Below are positions 1 through 9,599 of a stretch of DNA of 64,000 bases, piece by piece. The stretch spans positions 2,378,501 through 2,442,500 of the forward strand of contig NZ_CP020700.1 in NCBI RefSeq assembly GCF_003932715.1. Reading direction: 5' to 3'. The notes under the pieces were generated by a model. That model saw only the letters and a list, made by a program, of their open reading frames with translations, was not told the origin of the DNA and searched no databases. Every line of letters begins with the position of its first letter. The stretch's first letter is position 1. Made by a program: the position numbers and the translations under genes. Source of the stretch: Streptomyces tsukubensis. GTDB taxonomy: Bacteria; Actinomycetota; Actinomycetes; Streptomycetales; Streptomycetaceae.

Positions 1-175
1 CCGATGCGATCTTGTCGACCAGCCGCTTCTCGTCCAGCACGATTCCCTCACCGAGATGCACGGAGAGGTTCTCGAAGGGCACGCTCCGCAGATGGCGCTC
101 CTGTAGTTCCCGCAGGGCCGTGGCGTTCGCGTGACCGGGCCTGTCGGCACCGATGCGGCGGAGATAGGCGTCCAT
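1..175 (-). CDS. Arylamine N-acetyltransferase, N-terminal fragment (cut by window edge)
   Basis: The first 58 codons of a minus-strand gene read off the left edge. Residues such as 'RSVPFENLSVHLGEG' followed by 'LDEKRLVDKI' match the start of arylamine N-acetyltransferases, cytosolic enzymes that move acetyl from acetyl-CoA to arylamines through a Cys-His-Asp triad; the catalytic Cys lies beyond the window. The ATG at 175 is chosen because the family N-terminus begins there. A GGGGAG lies about 16 bases upstream, rather far for a ribosome site. The comEC frame runs open through this gene in another frame (see comEC). Confidence 0.72.
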   Translation of the reverse strand, partial: MDAYLRRIGADRPGHANATALRELQERHLRSVPFENLSVHLGEGIVLDEKRLVDKIAS

Positions 176-3100
176 GGCCCCAGTGTGACCCGCTCCCCTG
201 CCCCGGGGCACGGCCGTCGCACCGGCTTGGTCCCAAAGGCCCACTCCGGTGGACCGTACGGCCCGGGACCTGCGGCGGAGGCCGCTCCCCGTCCATGCAG
301 ACCACCCGGGGAACCCGGTTCCGGCCGGACCGCCGGGGACCGGAGACCGGCCGGGGGTGTGCCGGCGGGGCCGTGGGGCACCTGCGGGGGCCCGGCCGGG
401 CCCCGGGCCGGGAGGACCCGGTCCGGTCCCCCGTCCCGGCGGGCGGACCGCCTGCCCGGTCGCGGCCGTCCCGAAGTGCGGCGGCGGCCGTCGCGGATCG
501 CGGCGCGCAGCCCCCTTCCCGTGCCGGACACCGCGACCGGGCCGTCCTCGTCGGTGCGCAGCACCACGGCGCCCAGGTGCCGGAAGGCGGCGACGGTACG
601 GGGCGCGGGGTGGCCGTACGGGTTGTCCCGGCCCGCGGAGATCAGGGCGAACGCGGGGCGCACCGCCCGCAGCAGCCCCGGATCCTGGTGCGCGGACCCG
701 TGGTGGGCCACCTTGACCACATCGACCTCCCCCAGCGCGGGCCGGGTCCGCAGCAGGGCCCTCTGGGCCGGGGGCTCCAGATCACCGAGCAGCAGCAGGG
801 TGGGACCTCCGGCGGAGCGGACGAGCAGTGTCACGCTGGCATCGTTGGCGTCGTCGGCGTGCCGGGGAGGGAAGGCCGCCCGGGGGTCGGCGTCCGGCCA
901 CAAGACCTGCCAGTCCAGTCGCCCGGCGCGGCGGCGCTCGCCGGGTCCCGCCCGGTGGAGGGGGATCCCTGCCGCGTTCGCGGTGCGGCGGACGAAGGCC
1001 GCCTGTGCGCGCGGCTCGTCGAGGACGGTGGTCTGCACGGCCCCGACTGCCCGGCCGCGCAGCACACCGGGCAGTCCCCGGACGTGGTCGGCGTGGAAGT
1101 GGGTGAGGACGACCATGGGCACCCGGGTGATCCCCAGTTCCCGCAGACAGCGGTCGACGGCTTCCGGATCGGGGCCGGTGTCCACCACGACGGCGGAGCC
1201 CGGCCCTGCCGCCAGCACCACCGCATCGCCCTGGCCGACGTCGCATATCACCAGCGCCCACCCGGGCGGCGGCCATCCGGACAGCACCCGGGTCAGCGGA
1301 GCGGGCCGGACGACGGCGCAGAGCAGCACCACGGCGCAGACCGCCGCCGCCCACGGGCGGTACGGCAGCCGGCGGATCAGGAGCACCGCGAGCGCTCCGG
1401 CGGCGGCCAGCAGGACCCCGCCGCGCCATCCGCCGGGCCAGTCGGCCTGGGCGCCCGGCAGCGCGGACCCCGCGCGGGCGACGGCCGCGATCCACCAGGT
1501 GAACCAGCCGGCCGCGGCGGCCAGTGCGACGGCGACCGGCATGGCCACCGTGGCGGCGGCCAGCGCGGCGAAGCCGAGGACCGTGGCGGGTGCGGTCGCC
1601 AGCTCGACGGCCAGATTGCAGGGAACGGAGACCAGGCTGACCTTCGCGGTGAAGATCGCGACCACCGGCGCGGACACCGCCTGCGCCGCGGCCGAAACGG
1701 CCAGCATCTCGGCGATCCTCGGCGGCACCCCCCGCCGTCGGAGCGCGGCGCTCCAGCCGGGGGCGATGAGCAGCAGGGCGCCGGTGGCGAGGACGGAGAG
1801 CAGGAAACCGTAGTTCCGGGCGAGCATCGGGTCGTACAGCACCAGCAGCAGTACGGCGGCGGCGAGTGCGGGCAGGAGCGAACGGCGGCGTCCGGTGCCG
1901 ATGGCGAGCAGGGTGAGGGCGCCGCAGGCCGCTGCCCGCAGCACGCTCGGCTCGGGCCGGCACACCACGACGAACGCCAGGGTGAGCCCGCCCCCGGCCA
2001 GCGCCGTCCCCCGCAGGGTGATGCCCAGCCGGGGGGCGAGGCCGCCCCGCTCGACCCGGCCCGCGCGGCCCGGCGGCCCGATCAGCAGCACCAGCACGAT
2101 GGTGAGATTGCTGCCCGAGACGGCCAGCACATGTGTCAGGTCCGTGACCTCGAAGGCATTCCGCAGCTCGGGGGTGAGCCGGGAGGTGTCTCCCACGGTG
2201 ATCCCGGGGACCAGGGCCCGGGCATCGGGCGGCAGGCCTTCGGTCGCCTCGCGCAGCCCGGCCCGGAGTCTCCCGGCCGTCCGCTGGACCCGGGTCGGCG
2301 CGCCGACCACCTCCGGCGCCCGGCCGGTGACCCGCAGGACGGCGGCGAACGTCTCGCCCCGGCTGACGGGCGGGGAGAGCCGCCCGGTGAGCCTGAGCCG
2401 GGTGGAGGGCAGCAGCCGCTGCCACCCCGCCGCGCTCCCCGGGGTCGCCGCCGGGCGGACGATCACCAGGACCGGTGTCCGGGTCGCGGTGGTCCGGCCG
2501 TCGGGCCCGATGACCTCGGTGGCCTCCGCGCCGATGACCACGAGCCTGTGCCCGGTCCCGTCGTGCCCGTTGCGGGAGACCGGGGTCCTGGGGTCCGAGG
2601 TCACCGTGGCTTCGAGGGTTGTGGTGGCGTACCGCTCGGCGAGGGCGGGCAGCGGCCCGCGGCGCAGATCCGCGGAGTGCAGCCCGGCGGCGGAAGCACC
2701 CGCCGCCGCACAGAGGAGAACCGCCGCGAGCGCCACGGCATGGGGTCCGCGCCGCCGCGCCCCGGAGGCGGGTTCCGGGTGACGGTGCCCACCCGGGGCC
2801 GGTGTGCACGGGGCCGGGCGGGTGCCCCCGGCAGGGAGCGCCGTCGCTTCCCCGCCGCCCGGATCCCGTACCCTCCGGGCCGGACCGGCTACCCCGCCGC
2901 TCAGCCCCTGCCCCCGCCCCCGCCCGGGCGGCCGGGCGCCGCCTCCGGCCCGTACCCGCCGGACCGTGCGAGCCTCCGAACCGGAACGCGCCGCCGTGTT
3001 CACCTCGCGTCCCGTCCGTACCCTCCGGACCGCGACAGGGGTCAGCAGCAGTGCAGCGGCCACGAGGCAGACCGTCACCGCGGCCGCCGTCCAGCGGCCC

Positions 3101-3252
3101 GGGACACCGACGGCGACTGCGGCGGCCACCCAGGCAGCGGCGGCCGGTACCACCAGCCGCAGATCGGCCGGGCCCTCCTGCCGGGGGTCGGCGGCCCCGA
3201 GCGGGTTACCGGACGCGGCATGGACCGCCTGCCGCGCCCTCGTCCCCGTCAC
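1..3252 (-). CDS. comEC: ComEC/Rec2 DNA-uptake channel protein, no stop codon inside the window
   Basis: This is the membrane channel that takes up single-stranded DNA in competence systems. The GTG start at 3252 overlaps the comEA stop as GTGA, so the two are probably translationally coupled. After a membrane N-terminus and a DUF4131-like region (about residues 160-330), the competence domain begins near residue 360 with 'VTDLTHVLAVSGSNLT', followed by many hydrophobic segments. A metallo-beta-lactamase-like C-terminal domain carries 'LTHFHADHVRG' (about residue 713), 'VKVAHHGS' and 'AGRDNPYGHP'. Recognisable homology ends near position 480 (about 920 residues, a normal length). The frame then stays open to position 1, under the N-acetyltransferase start, so either the protein has an unusual long tail or there is an indel. 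The natural role in Streptomyces is unproven. Confidence 0.85.
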   Translation of the reverse strand, partial: MTGTRARQAVHAASGNPLGAADPRQEGPADLRLVVPAAAAWVAAAVAVGVPGRWTAAAVTVCLVAAALLLTPVAVRRVRTGREVNTAARSGSEARTVRRVRAGGGARPPGRGRGQGLSGGVAGPARRVRDPGGGEATALPAGGTRPAPCTPAPGGHRHPEPASGARRRGPHAVALAAVLLCAAAGASAAGLHSADLRRGPLPALAERYATTTLEATVTSDPRTPVSRNGHDGTGHRLVVIGAEATEVIGPDGRTTATRTPVLVIVRPAATPGSAAGWQRLLPSTRLRLTGRLSPPVSRGETFAAVLRVTGRAPEVVGAPTRVQRTAGRLRAGLREATEGLPPDARALVPGITVGDTSRLTPELRNAFEVTDLTHVLAVSGSNLTIVLVLLIGPPGRAGRVERGGLAPRLGITLRGTALAGGGLTLAFVVVCRPEPSVLRAAACGALTLLAIGTGRRRSLLPALAAAVLLLVLYDPMLARNYGFLLSVLATGALLLIAPGWSAALRRRGVPPRIAEMLAVSAAAQAVSAPVVAIFTAKVSLVSVPCNLAVELATAPATVLGFAALAAATVAMPVAVALAAAAGWFTWWIAAVARAGSALPGAQADWPGGWRGGVLLAAAGALAVLLIRRLPYRPWAAAVCAVVLLCAVVRPAPLTRVLSGWPPPGWALVICDVGQGDAVVLAAGPGSAVVVDTGPDPEAVDRCLRELGITRVPMVVLTHFHADHVRGLPGVLRGRAVGAVQTTVLDEPRAQAAFVRRTANAAGIPLHRAGPGERRRAGRLDWQVLWPDADPRAAFPPRHADDANDASVTLLVRSAGGPTLLLLGDLEPPAQRALLRTRPALGEVDVVKVAHHGSAHQDPGLLRAVRPAFALISAGRDNPYGHPAPRTVAAFRHLGAVVLRTDEDGPVAVSGTGRGLRAAIRDGRRRTSGRPRPGRRSARRDGGPDRVLPARGPAGPPQVPHGPAGTPPAGLRSPAVRPEPGSPGGLHGRGAASAAGPGPYGPPEWAFGTKPVRRPCPGAGERVTLGPWTPISAASVPTGPVTRTPRPCGNYRSAICGACPSRTSPCISVRESCWTRSGWSTRSHR

Positions 3253-4355
3253 GGCCGCACCAGCGTCCGGAGTTCCGCGAACCGGCGCTCCCCGATGCCG
3301 TCGACCTCGCGCAGTTCGTCGACGGAGCGGAAACCGCCGCTCCGGGTGCGGTAGTCCACGATGTGCCGGGCCAGCACGGGGCCGACACCCGGCAGGGTGT
3401 CCAGCTCCTCCACGGAGGCCGTGTTCAGTCCTACCCGACCGCCCGAGCCACCGGGACCGGGACCAAGGCCGGGGCCGGGGCCGCCGGGAAACACGACGGC
3501 CCCGGCTCCGGGTGCGGCGACGGCCGCCCCGACCACCACGTGCTCTCCGTCCATCAGCACCCGCGCGCGGTTCAGCCCGGTCAGATCGGTGCCCTCCTTC
3601 GCGCCCCCGGCAGCCGCCAGCGCATCGGCGACCCGGGCTCCCGCAGGGAGCCTGAGCACCCCCGGCCGCCGCACCTTCCCGCTCACGTCCACCACCACCC
3701 GGCCCCGGGGCGGTAACTCCGCCCCGGGGGACGGCACCGGACCGGAACCAGCGCCCTCCCCACCGGTCTCCCTCGGGGCCGCGCCCTGCCGCAGGGTCTC
3801 GGGCGGGCTCACGGTCTGCGGGCGGCCCGTCCAGAAGTGGAGAGCGGCAAGAACACCCGCCACCACCAGGACGACGGCGAGCGCGGCCAAAGTGCGCGGT
3901 TCGAGGCCGCACCGGAGCTGCACCCAGAGCGGGAGCCGCTCCCGTAAGGCGAGTCCGGCCCGCCGCAGCGATCCGTCCCCCGCCCCGGGCTCCCCCGTAC
4001 CCGACGCCGTCCCCGGACGGCCCGGGCGCACGCCACCACCGTTCAGCGCGGCGGCCACCGCGGCCGAACCGCTCCCACGCGCCCCGACCCGGCCCACCGG
4101 CAAGGGCCCCGGCCCGAGGCCACCCACCGCGTCCGCTCTCGTCCGGACCCCGGCCGCACGGACCGCACCCCGACCGACCCTGCTCCGGGCCGACCGCAGC
4201 GTCCGGCCCCCGGCTGAGGAGCCTCTGCCGGGCCCGGGTCCCGCTCCCCCGCGCACACTCGATGCCCCGGCCGCCCGCCGAACGGGGCGGGCACGGCTGT
4301 CGGATGCCGGGGCACGGCCCGGCCCACTCGTCGCGGAACGTGATCGAAGAACCAT
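3249..4355 (-). CDS. comEA: ComEA-like DNA-binding protein (SLBB + helix-hairpin-helix)
   Basis: This 368-residue protein is predicted to bind incoming double-stranded DNA at the cell surface for ComEC. A long basic, Arg/Pro-rich cytoplasmic part is followed by one membrane helix (about residues 150-175). Next come an acidic Pro/Gly linker, an SLBB domain ('VVVDVSGKVRRPGVLRLPAG', about 215-250) and a C-terminal double helix-hairpin-helix ('LNTASVEELDTLPGVGP', about 308-368). The frame is open further upstream to 4484, but ATG 4355 is preceded by GAGG at proper spacing, and the upstream translation looks like intergenic sequence. The cytoplasmic extension is longer than in Bacillus ComEA. Its stop overlaps the comEC start. 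Confidence 0.87.
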   Translation of the reverse strand: MVLRSRSATSGPGRAPASDSRARPVRRAAGASSVRGGAGPGPGRGSSAGGRTLRSARSRVGRGAVRAAGVRTRADAVGGLGPGPLPVGRVGARGSGSAAVAAALNGGGVRPGRPGTASGTGEPGAGDGSLRRAGLALRERLPLWVQLRCGLEPRTLAALAVVLVVAGVLAALHFWTGRPQTVSPPETLRQGAAPRETGGEGAGSGPVPSPGAELPPRGRVVVDVSGKVRRPGVLRLPAGARVADALAAAGGAKEGTDLTGLNRARVLMDGEHVVVGAAVAAPGAGAVVFPGGPGPGLGPGPGGSGGRVGLNTASVEELDTLPGVGPVLARHIVDYRTRSGGFRSVDELREVDGIGERRFAELRTLVRP

Positions 4356-4509
4356 GCCCTCGACCGTAGGCACAGCTCGGGAATCCCGCTCAAGCCGAGC
4401 ACATTCCGTGGATAACCCCGCTGTTGTGGAAAACTCCCTCACTCCCAGGGGGTAACAGTCCGCGACCGTGCCCGCGGGACTCAAGGGAATCAGCCCACGG
4501 GCGTGGAAG

Positions 4510-5355
4510 TCAGCGGGCCGAGACCACGGCCCCCAGCAGCCCCGGTCCCGTATGCGCCCCGATCACCGCGCCGACCTCGCTGACATGCAACTCCCCCAGC
4601 CCCGGCACCCGTTCCCGCAGCTTCTCGGCCAGCGCCGACGCCCGTTCCGGAGCGGCCAGATGGTGCACGGCGATGTCCACCCCACCGGCGCCCGCGCATT
4701 CGACCGCCAGCTCCTCCAGCCGGGCGATCGCCTTGGAAGCGGTCCGCACCTTCTCCAGCATCTCGATGCGGCCGCCGTCCAGTTGGAGCAGCGGCTTCAC
4801 CGCGAGCGCCGAACCGAGCAGCGCCTGGGCCGCCCCGATCCGGCCACCGCGCCGCAGATAGTCCAGGGTGTCGACGTAGAAGTAGGCGTGCGTCCCGGCG
4901 GCCCGCTTCTCGGCCGCGGCGACCGTCTCGTCGAGCGTGCCCCCGGCCCGTGCCGTTTCGGCCGCGGCCAGGGCGCAGAACCCGAGCGCCATCGCGATCA
5001 TGCCGGTGTCCACCACGCGCACCGGCACCGGGGCGTCACGGGCGGCCAGCACGGCGGCGTCGTAGGTACCGGAGAGTTCGGCGGAGAGATGCAGGGAGAC
5101 GATCCCCTTCGCACCGGCTGCGGCGGCTGCACGATAGGTCTCGGCGAAGACCTCCGGGCTGGGCCGGGAGGTGGTGACCGAACGCCGCTTCTGCAGGGCC
5201 TGCGCCAGCGATCTGGCGGAGATCTCCGTGCCCTCCTCCAGCGCCTGATCGCCCAGGACGACCGTGAGCGGAACCGTCACGATGTTGTGCTGCTCCACCG
5301 CCGACCGGGGCAGATAGGCCGTTGAATCGGTGATGATCGCGACATGGCGGGACAT
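4510..5355 (-). CDS. DegV family fatty-acid-binding protein
   Basis: At 281 residues this is the usual length of DegV/FakB-like proteins, which bind a fatty acid and in Firmicutes present it to the kinase FakA. The family signatures are present: 'IITDSTAYLP' at the N-terminus, 'TSRPSPEVF', 'SLHLSAELSGTYDAAVLAA', 'VVDTGMIAMALGF' and 'YFYVDTLDYLRRGGRIG'. ATG at 5355 fits the family start. It lies in the same direction as comEA/comEC after a gap of about 150 bases. The partner and substrate in actinobacteria are not established, so the role beyond lipid binding is inference. Confidence 0.9.
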   Translation of the reverse strand: MSRHVAIITDSTAYLPRSAVEQHNIVTVPLTVVLGDQALEEGTEISARSLAQALQKRRSVTTSRPSPEVFAETYRAAAAAGAKGIVSLHLSAELSGTYDAAVLAARDAPVPVRVVDTGMIAMALGFCALAAAETARAGGTLDETVAAAEKRAAGTHAYFYVDTLDYLRRGGRIGAAQALLGSALAVKPLLQLDGGRIEMLEKVRTASKAIARLEELAVECAGAGGVDIAVHHLAAPERASALAEKLRERVPGLGELHVSEVGAVIGAHTGPGLLGAVVSAR

Positions 5356-5432
5356 GACCGGGAGGTTACCGGTCGCCGCCGGACGAGGGCAGCCCGGCCC
5401 GGTACACCCGCCGTTCGAACCCGTCAGTCCCG

Positions 5433-6278
5433 TCAGTTCGTCGTCTCCGGACGCGCGCTCTTCTCCCAGGGGTACTGCGCCGTCCGCGGATCGCGCGCCG
5501 TGATCGCCCGCGGCCCCGTCTCGTCCGCAGCTCCCTCGCCTTCCGGCTGCCCCGCCGCACCCTCATAGGGGTGGGCCGCGGGCCGCTCGTACGGATGGGA
5601 CGCCCCGGGGACACCCGGCGCACCGGAACCGGCCGTGGAAGCCGTCGGAGCACCGGACGAAGGAGCAGCAGCAGAAGGAGAAGGGGTAGCAGGAGAAGCG
5701 GGAGAGACAGTCGGGGCTGCTCCGGTCTCCGCGCTGTCCGTCCAGTGCCGCAGCGCACCGGCCTCCATGTCGATCTGCGCGCTCAGCGTGTCCAGATCGT
5801 CGTCCGCGAACCGCTGCGCCCGGTCGCGGGCCGCCCACCGCAGCGACTCCGCGGAGTGCACGATCTTCTCCACCCGCTCCCGGAGGTCCGGCAGTTTGGC
5901 CGAGACCGTCGTCCGGTCGGGCTCGCGCTCCAGACGGCGCAGTTCCTCGTCGAGTTCATGGCCGTGGGCGCTGAGCCGTTCGAAGAGGGCCAGGGACTCG
6001 GTCAGCGAGGCGTCCTCGGCGACCCCCGCCCGCAGGGCGTCCTGAGTGGCCCGCATGGATGTCCGCAGCGAGAGCCGGAGCTGCGCCAGCTCACCGGCGA
6101 CCCCGAGCTGCCCCATGCTCTTGGCCCGCAGGGTGGTGTCCTCCACCGTGCGGCGGGCCTGGGTGACCGTACGCTCCACGCCGCGTTTGGCGGCGCGTAC
6201 CGCCTTCACGCCCGCATACGCCCCCAGGGCGACGAAGGCAACGAAAAGCAGCGCCAGCATCAGAATCGCGGCTTCCAT
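5433..6278 (-). CDS. Membrane-anchored coiled-coil protein of unknown function
   Basis: This 281-residue protein is not recognised as a named family. ATG at 6278 is chosen because a single membrane segment begins at once ('AAILMLALLFVAFVALGAYA'); the longer open frame to 6398 adds an unlikely leader. Residues 30-190 are helical, charged and heptad-like, with a repeated-looking set of Arg/Glu/Leu-rich segments. The last 90 residues are Ala/Pro/Ser-rich and probably disordered, ending 'PRTAQYPWEKSARPETTN'. It may be a cell-envelope or division-associated scaffold, but nothing in the sequence proves this. It is transcribed with or after leuS, from which a strong terminator separates it. Confidence 0.72.
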   Translation of the reverse strand: MEAAILMLALLFVAFVALGAYAGVKAVRAAKRGVERTVTQARRTVEDTTLRAKSMGQLGVAGELAQLRLSLRTSMRATQDALRAGVAEDASLTESLALFERLSAHGHELDEELRRLEREPDRTTVSAKLPDLRERVEKIVHSAESLRWAARDRAQRFADDDLDTLSAQIDMEAGALRHWTDSAETGAAPTVSPASPATPSPSAAAPSSGAPTASTAGSGAPGVPGASHPYERPAAHPYEGAAGQPEGEGAADETGPRAITARDPRTAQYPWEKSARPETTN

Positions 6279-6499
6279 GAGCAGCCCTTCGCCTTCGGCC
6301 TCGGAGGTGGTTCGCGGGTGCGGACGTCTCCACGGTCCCACGGTCGGTCGTCCGTCGTGACCCCACGTCCCCGCCGGATGGGTATCCGGTGTCTCCACGG
6401 TAAACGGAGCAGGCAGGTTGAGGGTTCCAGCGGAGCCCCCGACCTGCCCTCAAGAGGGGACCCGGAGCCCCCGGCCGACGGCCGACGGAGGCCGTGAAC

Positions 6500-6529
6500 G
6501 GGGCCTTCGTACGGTCGTACGAAGGCCCC
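6500..6529 (-). terminator. leuS transcription terminator
   Basis: A perfect 13-bp stem (GGGGCCTTCGTAC and its complement) with a GGTC loop starts 16 bases after the leuS stop. There is no strong T-run, which is common in Streptomyces terminators. Confidence 0.75.
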
Positions 6530-6544
6530 GGGTCACCGTTCGCT

Positions 6545-9418
6545 TCAGGCGGTGACGATGTTCACCAGCTTCGGCGCCCGGACGATGACCTTCCGGATGC
6601 CTGCCCCGCCCAGGGCCGCCACCACGGCCGGATCGGCCAGGGCCAGCTTCTCCAGTTCCTCGTCGGAGATGGCCGGCGGCACCTCCAGCCGGGCCTTGAC
6701 CTTGCCCTTGACCTGGACCACGCAGATCACGGCCTCGTCCACCACATACGCGGGGTCGGCCACCGGGAACGCCCGGTGCACCACCGAGTCCTGGTGCCCC
6801 AGCTTGTGCCACAGCTCCTCCGCGATATGCGGCGCCAGCGGCGCGACCAGCAGCACCAGCGCCTCCGCGATATCGCGCGACAGCGGCCGGCCGGCCTTGG
6901 TCAGGTGGTTGTTCAGCTCGGTGATCTTGGCGATGGCGGTGTTGAACCGCAGCGCGGCCAGATCCTGGCCGACCCCGTCGACGGCCTTGTGCAGGGCGCG
7001 CAGTACGGTCTCGTCCGCCTCCGGCCCGTCGACGACCGTGACCTCGCCGGTCGCCTCGTCGACGATATTGCGCCACAGCCGCTGCAGCAGCCGGTACTGG
7101 CCGATCACGGCCCGGGTGTCCCAGGGCCGGGAGACGTCCAGCGGACCCATCGCCATCTCGTACAGGCGCAGGGTGTCGGCACCGTACTCGGCGCAGATCT
7201 CGTCCGGGGTGACCGCGTTCTTCAGGGACTTGCCCATCTTGCCCAGCTCGCGCTTGACCTGCTCGCCCTGGTACCAGAAGCCGCCGTCGCGCTCCTCGAC
7301 CTCGGCCGCGGGCACCGGGAAGCCGCGGGCGTCCCGGTAGACGTACGCCTGAATCATGCCCTGGTTGAACAGCCGGTGGAACGGCTCGGCGGAGGAGACA
7401 TGGCCCAGGTCGAACAGGACCTTGGACCAGAAACGGGCGTACAGCAGGTGCAGTACGGCGTGCTCGGCGCCGCCCACGTACAGGTCGACGCCGCCGTGCG
7501 GCATGCCCTCGCGCGGGCCCATCCAGTACTGCTCGACGGCCGGGTCGACCAGCTTCCGGTCATTGCGCGGGTCCAGGTAGCGCAGCTCGTACCAGCAGGA
7601 ACCGGCCCAGTTGGGCATGGTGTTGGTCTCGCGGCGGTAGCGGCGCGGCCCGTCGCCCAGGTCCAGGGTGACGTACACCCAGTCCTCGTTGCGCGACAGC
7701 GGGGTCTCCGGCTCGGTGTCGGCGTCGTCCGGGTCGAAGGTCCGCGGCGAGTAGTCGTCGATCTCCGGCAGCTCCAGCGGCAGCATCGACTCCGGCAGCG
7801 CGTGCGCGACGCCGTCCTCGTCGTACACGATCGGGAACGGCTCGCCCCAGTAGCGCTGCCGGCTGAACAGCCAGTCGCGCAGCCGGAAGTTGATCGTCCC
7901 CTCGCCGATGCCCTCCTCGGTCAGCCAGGCGATCATGCGTGCCTTGGCCTCGGCGACGTCCAGTCCGTCCAGGGAGATGCGGTCGTTGGCGGAGTTGATC
8001 GCCGGGCCCTGGCCGGTGTAGGCCTCGCCCTCCCAGCCCTCCGGCGGCCGTACGGTGCGGATGATGGGCAGCTCGAAGGCCTCGGCGAACTCCCAGTCGC
8101 GCTCGTCCTGTCCGGGGACGGACATGATGGCGCCGGTGCCGTACCCCATCAGGACGTAGTCGGCGACGAAGACCGGGACCCGGGTGCCGGTGACCGGGTT
8201 CACGGCGTACGCACCCGTGAAGACACCGGTCTTGTCCTTGTGCTCGGTCTGCCGCTCGACGTCGCTTTTGCTCTGCGCCTGCTTGCGGTAGGCGGCCACG
8301 GCGTCGGCGGGCGTCGCCGCGCCGCCGGTCCAGGCCTCCTTGACGCCCTGGGGCCACTCGGCGGGCAGGATGGAGTCGACCAGACCGTGCTCGGGCGCCA
8401 GGACCATGTAGGTGGCGCCGAACAGCGTGTCGGGGCGGGTGGTGAAGACGGTGATCCGCTCGGCGCGGCCCTCGACGGGGAAGTCCAGCCGGGCGCCCTC
8501 GGAGCGGCCGATCCAATTCCGCTGCTGGAGCTTGATGGCCTCGGGCCAGTCCAGTCCGTCCAGATCGTTCAGCAGCCGGTCGGCGTAGGCGGTGATCCGC
8601 ATGTTCCACTGGCGCAGCTTGGCCTTGAAGACCGGGAAGTTGCCGCGCTCGGACCGGCCGTCAGCGGTGACCTCCTCGTTGGCCAGGACCGTGCCCAGGC
8701 CGGGGCACCAGTTGACCGGGGACTCGGAGGCGTACGCCAGCCGGAAGCCGCCCAGGACGTCGGCCCGCTCGACGGCGCTCAGCTCGGTCCAGGCGCGGTC
8801 CGTGCCGGGGACCGGGCGCCCGCCCTCGAACTCGGTGACCAGTTCGGCGATCGGGCGGGCCCGGCCCGCCGTCTCGTCGTACCAGGAGTTGAAGATCTGC
8901 AGGAAGATCCACTGGGTCCAGCGGTAGTACGCGGGGTCGATGGTGGCGATGGAACGCCGCTGGTCGTGGCCCAGGCCCAGCCGGCGCAGCTGCCGCTTCA
9001 TATTGTCCATGGCCGCCTCGGTCGACACCCGCGGGTGGGTGCCGGTGGCGACGGCGTGCTGCTCGGCGGGCAGGCCGAAGGCGTCGAAGCCCAGGGTGTG
9101 CAGGACGTTGTGGCCGGTCATCCGCTGGTGGCGGGCGTAGACATCGGTGGCGATGTACCCCAGGGGGTGGCCGACGTGCAGCCCCGCACCGGAGGGGTAC
9201 GGGAACATGTCCATGACGAACTTCTTGGGCCGCGCGACGACGGCGGGGTCACCGGCCAGCTCGCCCACCGGGTTGGGGGCGTCGTAGGTGCCCTCGGCCT
9301 CCCAGGTGTCCTGCCAGCGTGCCTCGATATCGGCGGCCAGGGCGGCGGTGTAGCGGTGGGGTGCGGCCACGTCGCCACCCGCCGGACCGGCGGGAACTGC
9401 GGGATTCGTCTCGCTCAT
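6545..9418 (-). CDS. leuS: Leucyl-tRNA synthetase
   Basis: This cytosolic class Ia synthetase charges tRNA-Leu using ATP. It is 957 residues long, typical for actinobacterial LeuS with a full editing (CP1) insertion. The HIGH-type motif is '[10 protein letters not shown]' near residue 79. The KMSKS-type loop is '[16 protein letters not shown]' near residue 726, with Gly in place of the first Ser. The anticodon-binding and C-terminal domains follow, ending '[14 protein letters not shown]'. The open frame extends to 9760, but ATG 9418 ('MSETNPAV') matches the family, and the extension would run through the leader peptide and terminator. Expression is probably controlled by leucine attenuation in the leader at 9487-9599. 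Confidence 0.97.
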   Translation of the reverse strand: MSETNPAVPAGPAGGDVAAPHRYTAALAADIEARWQDTWEAEGTYDAPNPVGELAGDPAVVARPKKFVMDMFPYPSGAGLHVGHPLGYIATDVYARHQRMTGHNVLHTLGFDAFGLPAEQHAVATGTHPRVSTEAAMDNMKRQLRRLGLGHDQRRSIATIDPAYYRWTQWIFLQIFNSWYDETAGRARPIAELVTEFEGGRPVPGTDRAWTELSAVERADVLGGFRLAYASESPVNWCPGLGTVLANEEVTADGRSERGNFPVFKAKLRQWNMRITAYADRLLNDLDGLDWPEAIKLQQRNWIGRSEGARLDFPVEGRAERITVFTTRPDTLFGATYMVLAPEHGLVDSILPAEWPQGVKEAWTGGAATPADAVAAYRKQAQSKSDVERQTEHKDKTGVFTGAYAVNPVTGTRVPVFVADYVLMGYGTGAIMSVPGQDERDWEFAEAFELPIIRTVRPPEGWEGEAYTGQGPAINSANDRISLDGLDVAEAKARMIAWLTEEGIGEGTINFRLRDWLFSRQRYWGEPFPIVYDEDGVAHALPESMLPLELPEIDDYSPRTFDPDDADTEPETPLSRNEDWVYVTLDLGDGPRRYRRETNTMPNWAGSCWYELRYLDPRNDRKLVDPAVEQYWMGPREGMPHGGVDLYVGGAEHAVLHLLYARFWSKVLFDLGHVSSAEPFHRLFNQGMIQAYVYRDARGFPVPAAEVEERDGGFWYQGEQVKRELGKMGKSLKNAVTPDEICAEYGADTLRLYEMAMGPLDVSRPWDTRAVIGQYRLLQRLWRNIVDEATGEVTVVDGPEADETVLRALHKAVDGVGQDLAALRFNTAIAKITELNNHLTKAGRPLSRDIAEALVLLVAPLAPHIAEELWHKLGHQDSVVHRAFPVADPAYVVDEAVICVVQVKGKVKARLEVPPAISDEELEKLALADPAVVAALGGAGIRKVIVRAPKLVNIVTA

Positions 9419-9486
9419 GGTCTTCAAAGCTCCATCAATGTCTCTGCCCAGCGTTCGGAAAGGGCGCCCGGGCGGGGCACGGGCCC

Positions 9487-9518
9487 GCAAACAAAAGAAC
9501 CCCTCGCACAGGAGGGGG
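9487..9518 (-). terminator. leuS leader intrinsic terminator (attenuator)
   Basis: Minus-strand hairpin with a 6-bp GC stem (CCCCTC/GAGGGG, loop CTGTGC at 9506-9511), followed directly by TTCTTTTGTTT. It lies between the leader peptide and leuS, about 80 bases before the start codon, which is the place expected for a regulated terminator rather than a gene end. Confidence 0.8.
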
Positions 9519-9560
9519 CGCCGCGCCGATTCCGACCGGACTCTCATCCGTCGGGACTGA

Positions 9561-9599
9561 TCAGCGCGGCCCGCTAAGCAGAAGGCGTACGGCACGCAT
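9561..9599 (-). CDS. leuS leader peptide, [12 protein letters not shown]
   Basis: Twelve-codon reading frame from ATG 9599 to TGA 9561, encoding three Leu in a row. Two of the three use CTT, a rare codon in such GC-rich genomes, which would make translation sensitive to the tRNA that reads it. It lies at the 5' end of the leuS leader, with the terminator about 45 bases downstream. Its role would be regulatory; the peptide itself is expected to have no function. Confidence 0.75.
   Translation of the reverse strand: MRAVRLLLSGPR

Larger units (their letters stand above)
9487..9599 (-). promoter_or_regulatory. Leucine-responsive leader (transcription attenuator) of leuS
   Basis: Reading towards leuS, the leader shows in order a short reading frame with Leu codons CTT-CTG-CTT, a hairpin at 9532-9554 (CCGAC-C-GGA pairing with TCC-GTCGG), and the terminator hairpin with T-rich tail. 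By the classical model, ribosome stalling at the Leu codons when charged tRNA-Leu is scarce should favour an antiterminator. Attenuators upstream of leuS have been predicted in some Streptomyces. Which bases form the antiterminator here is my inference. Confidence 0.75.

Noticed and set aside
4..3354. Plus-strand open frame of 1,116 codons opposite comEC
   Set aside because: The translation is Arg/Gly/Pro-rich with no family motif and lies antisense to comEC, whose metallo-beta-lactamase and competence motifs are clear. It is a high-GC shadow frame.
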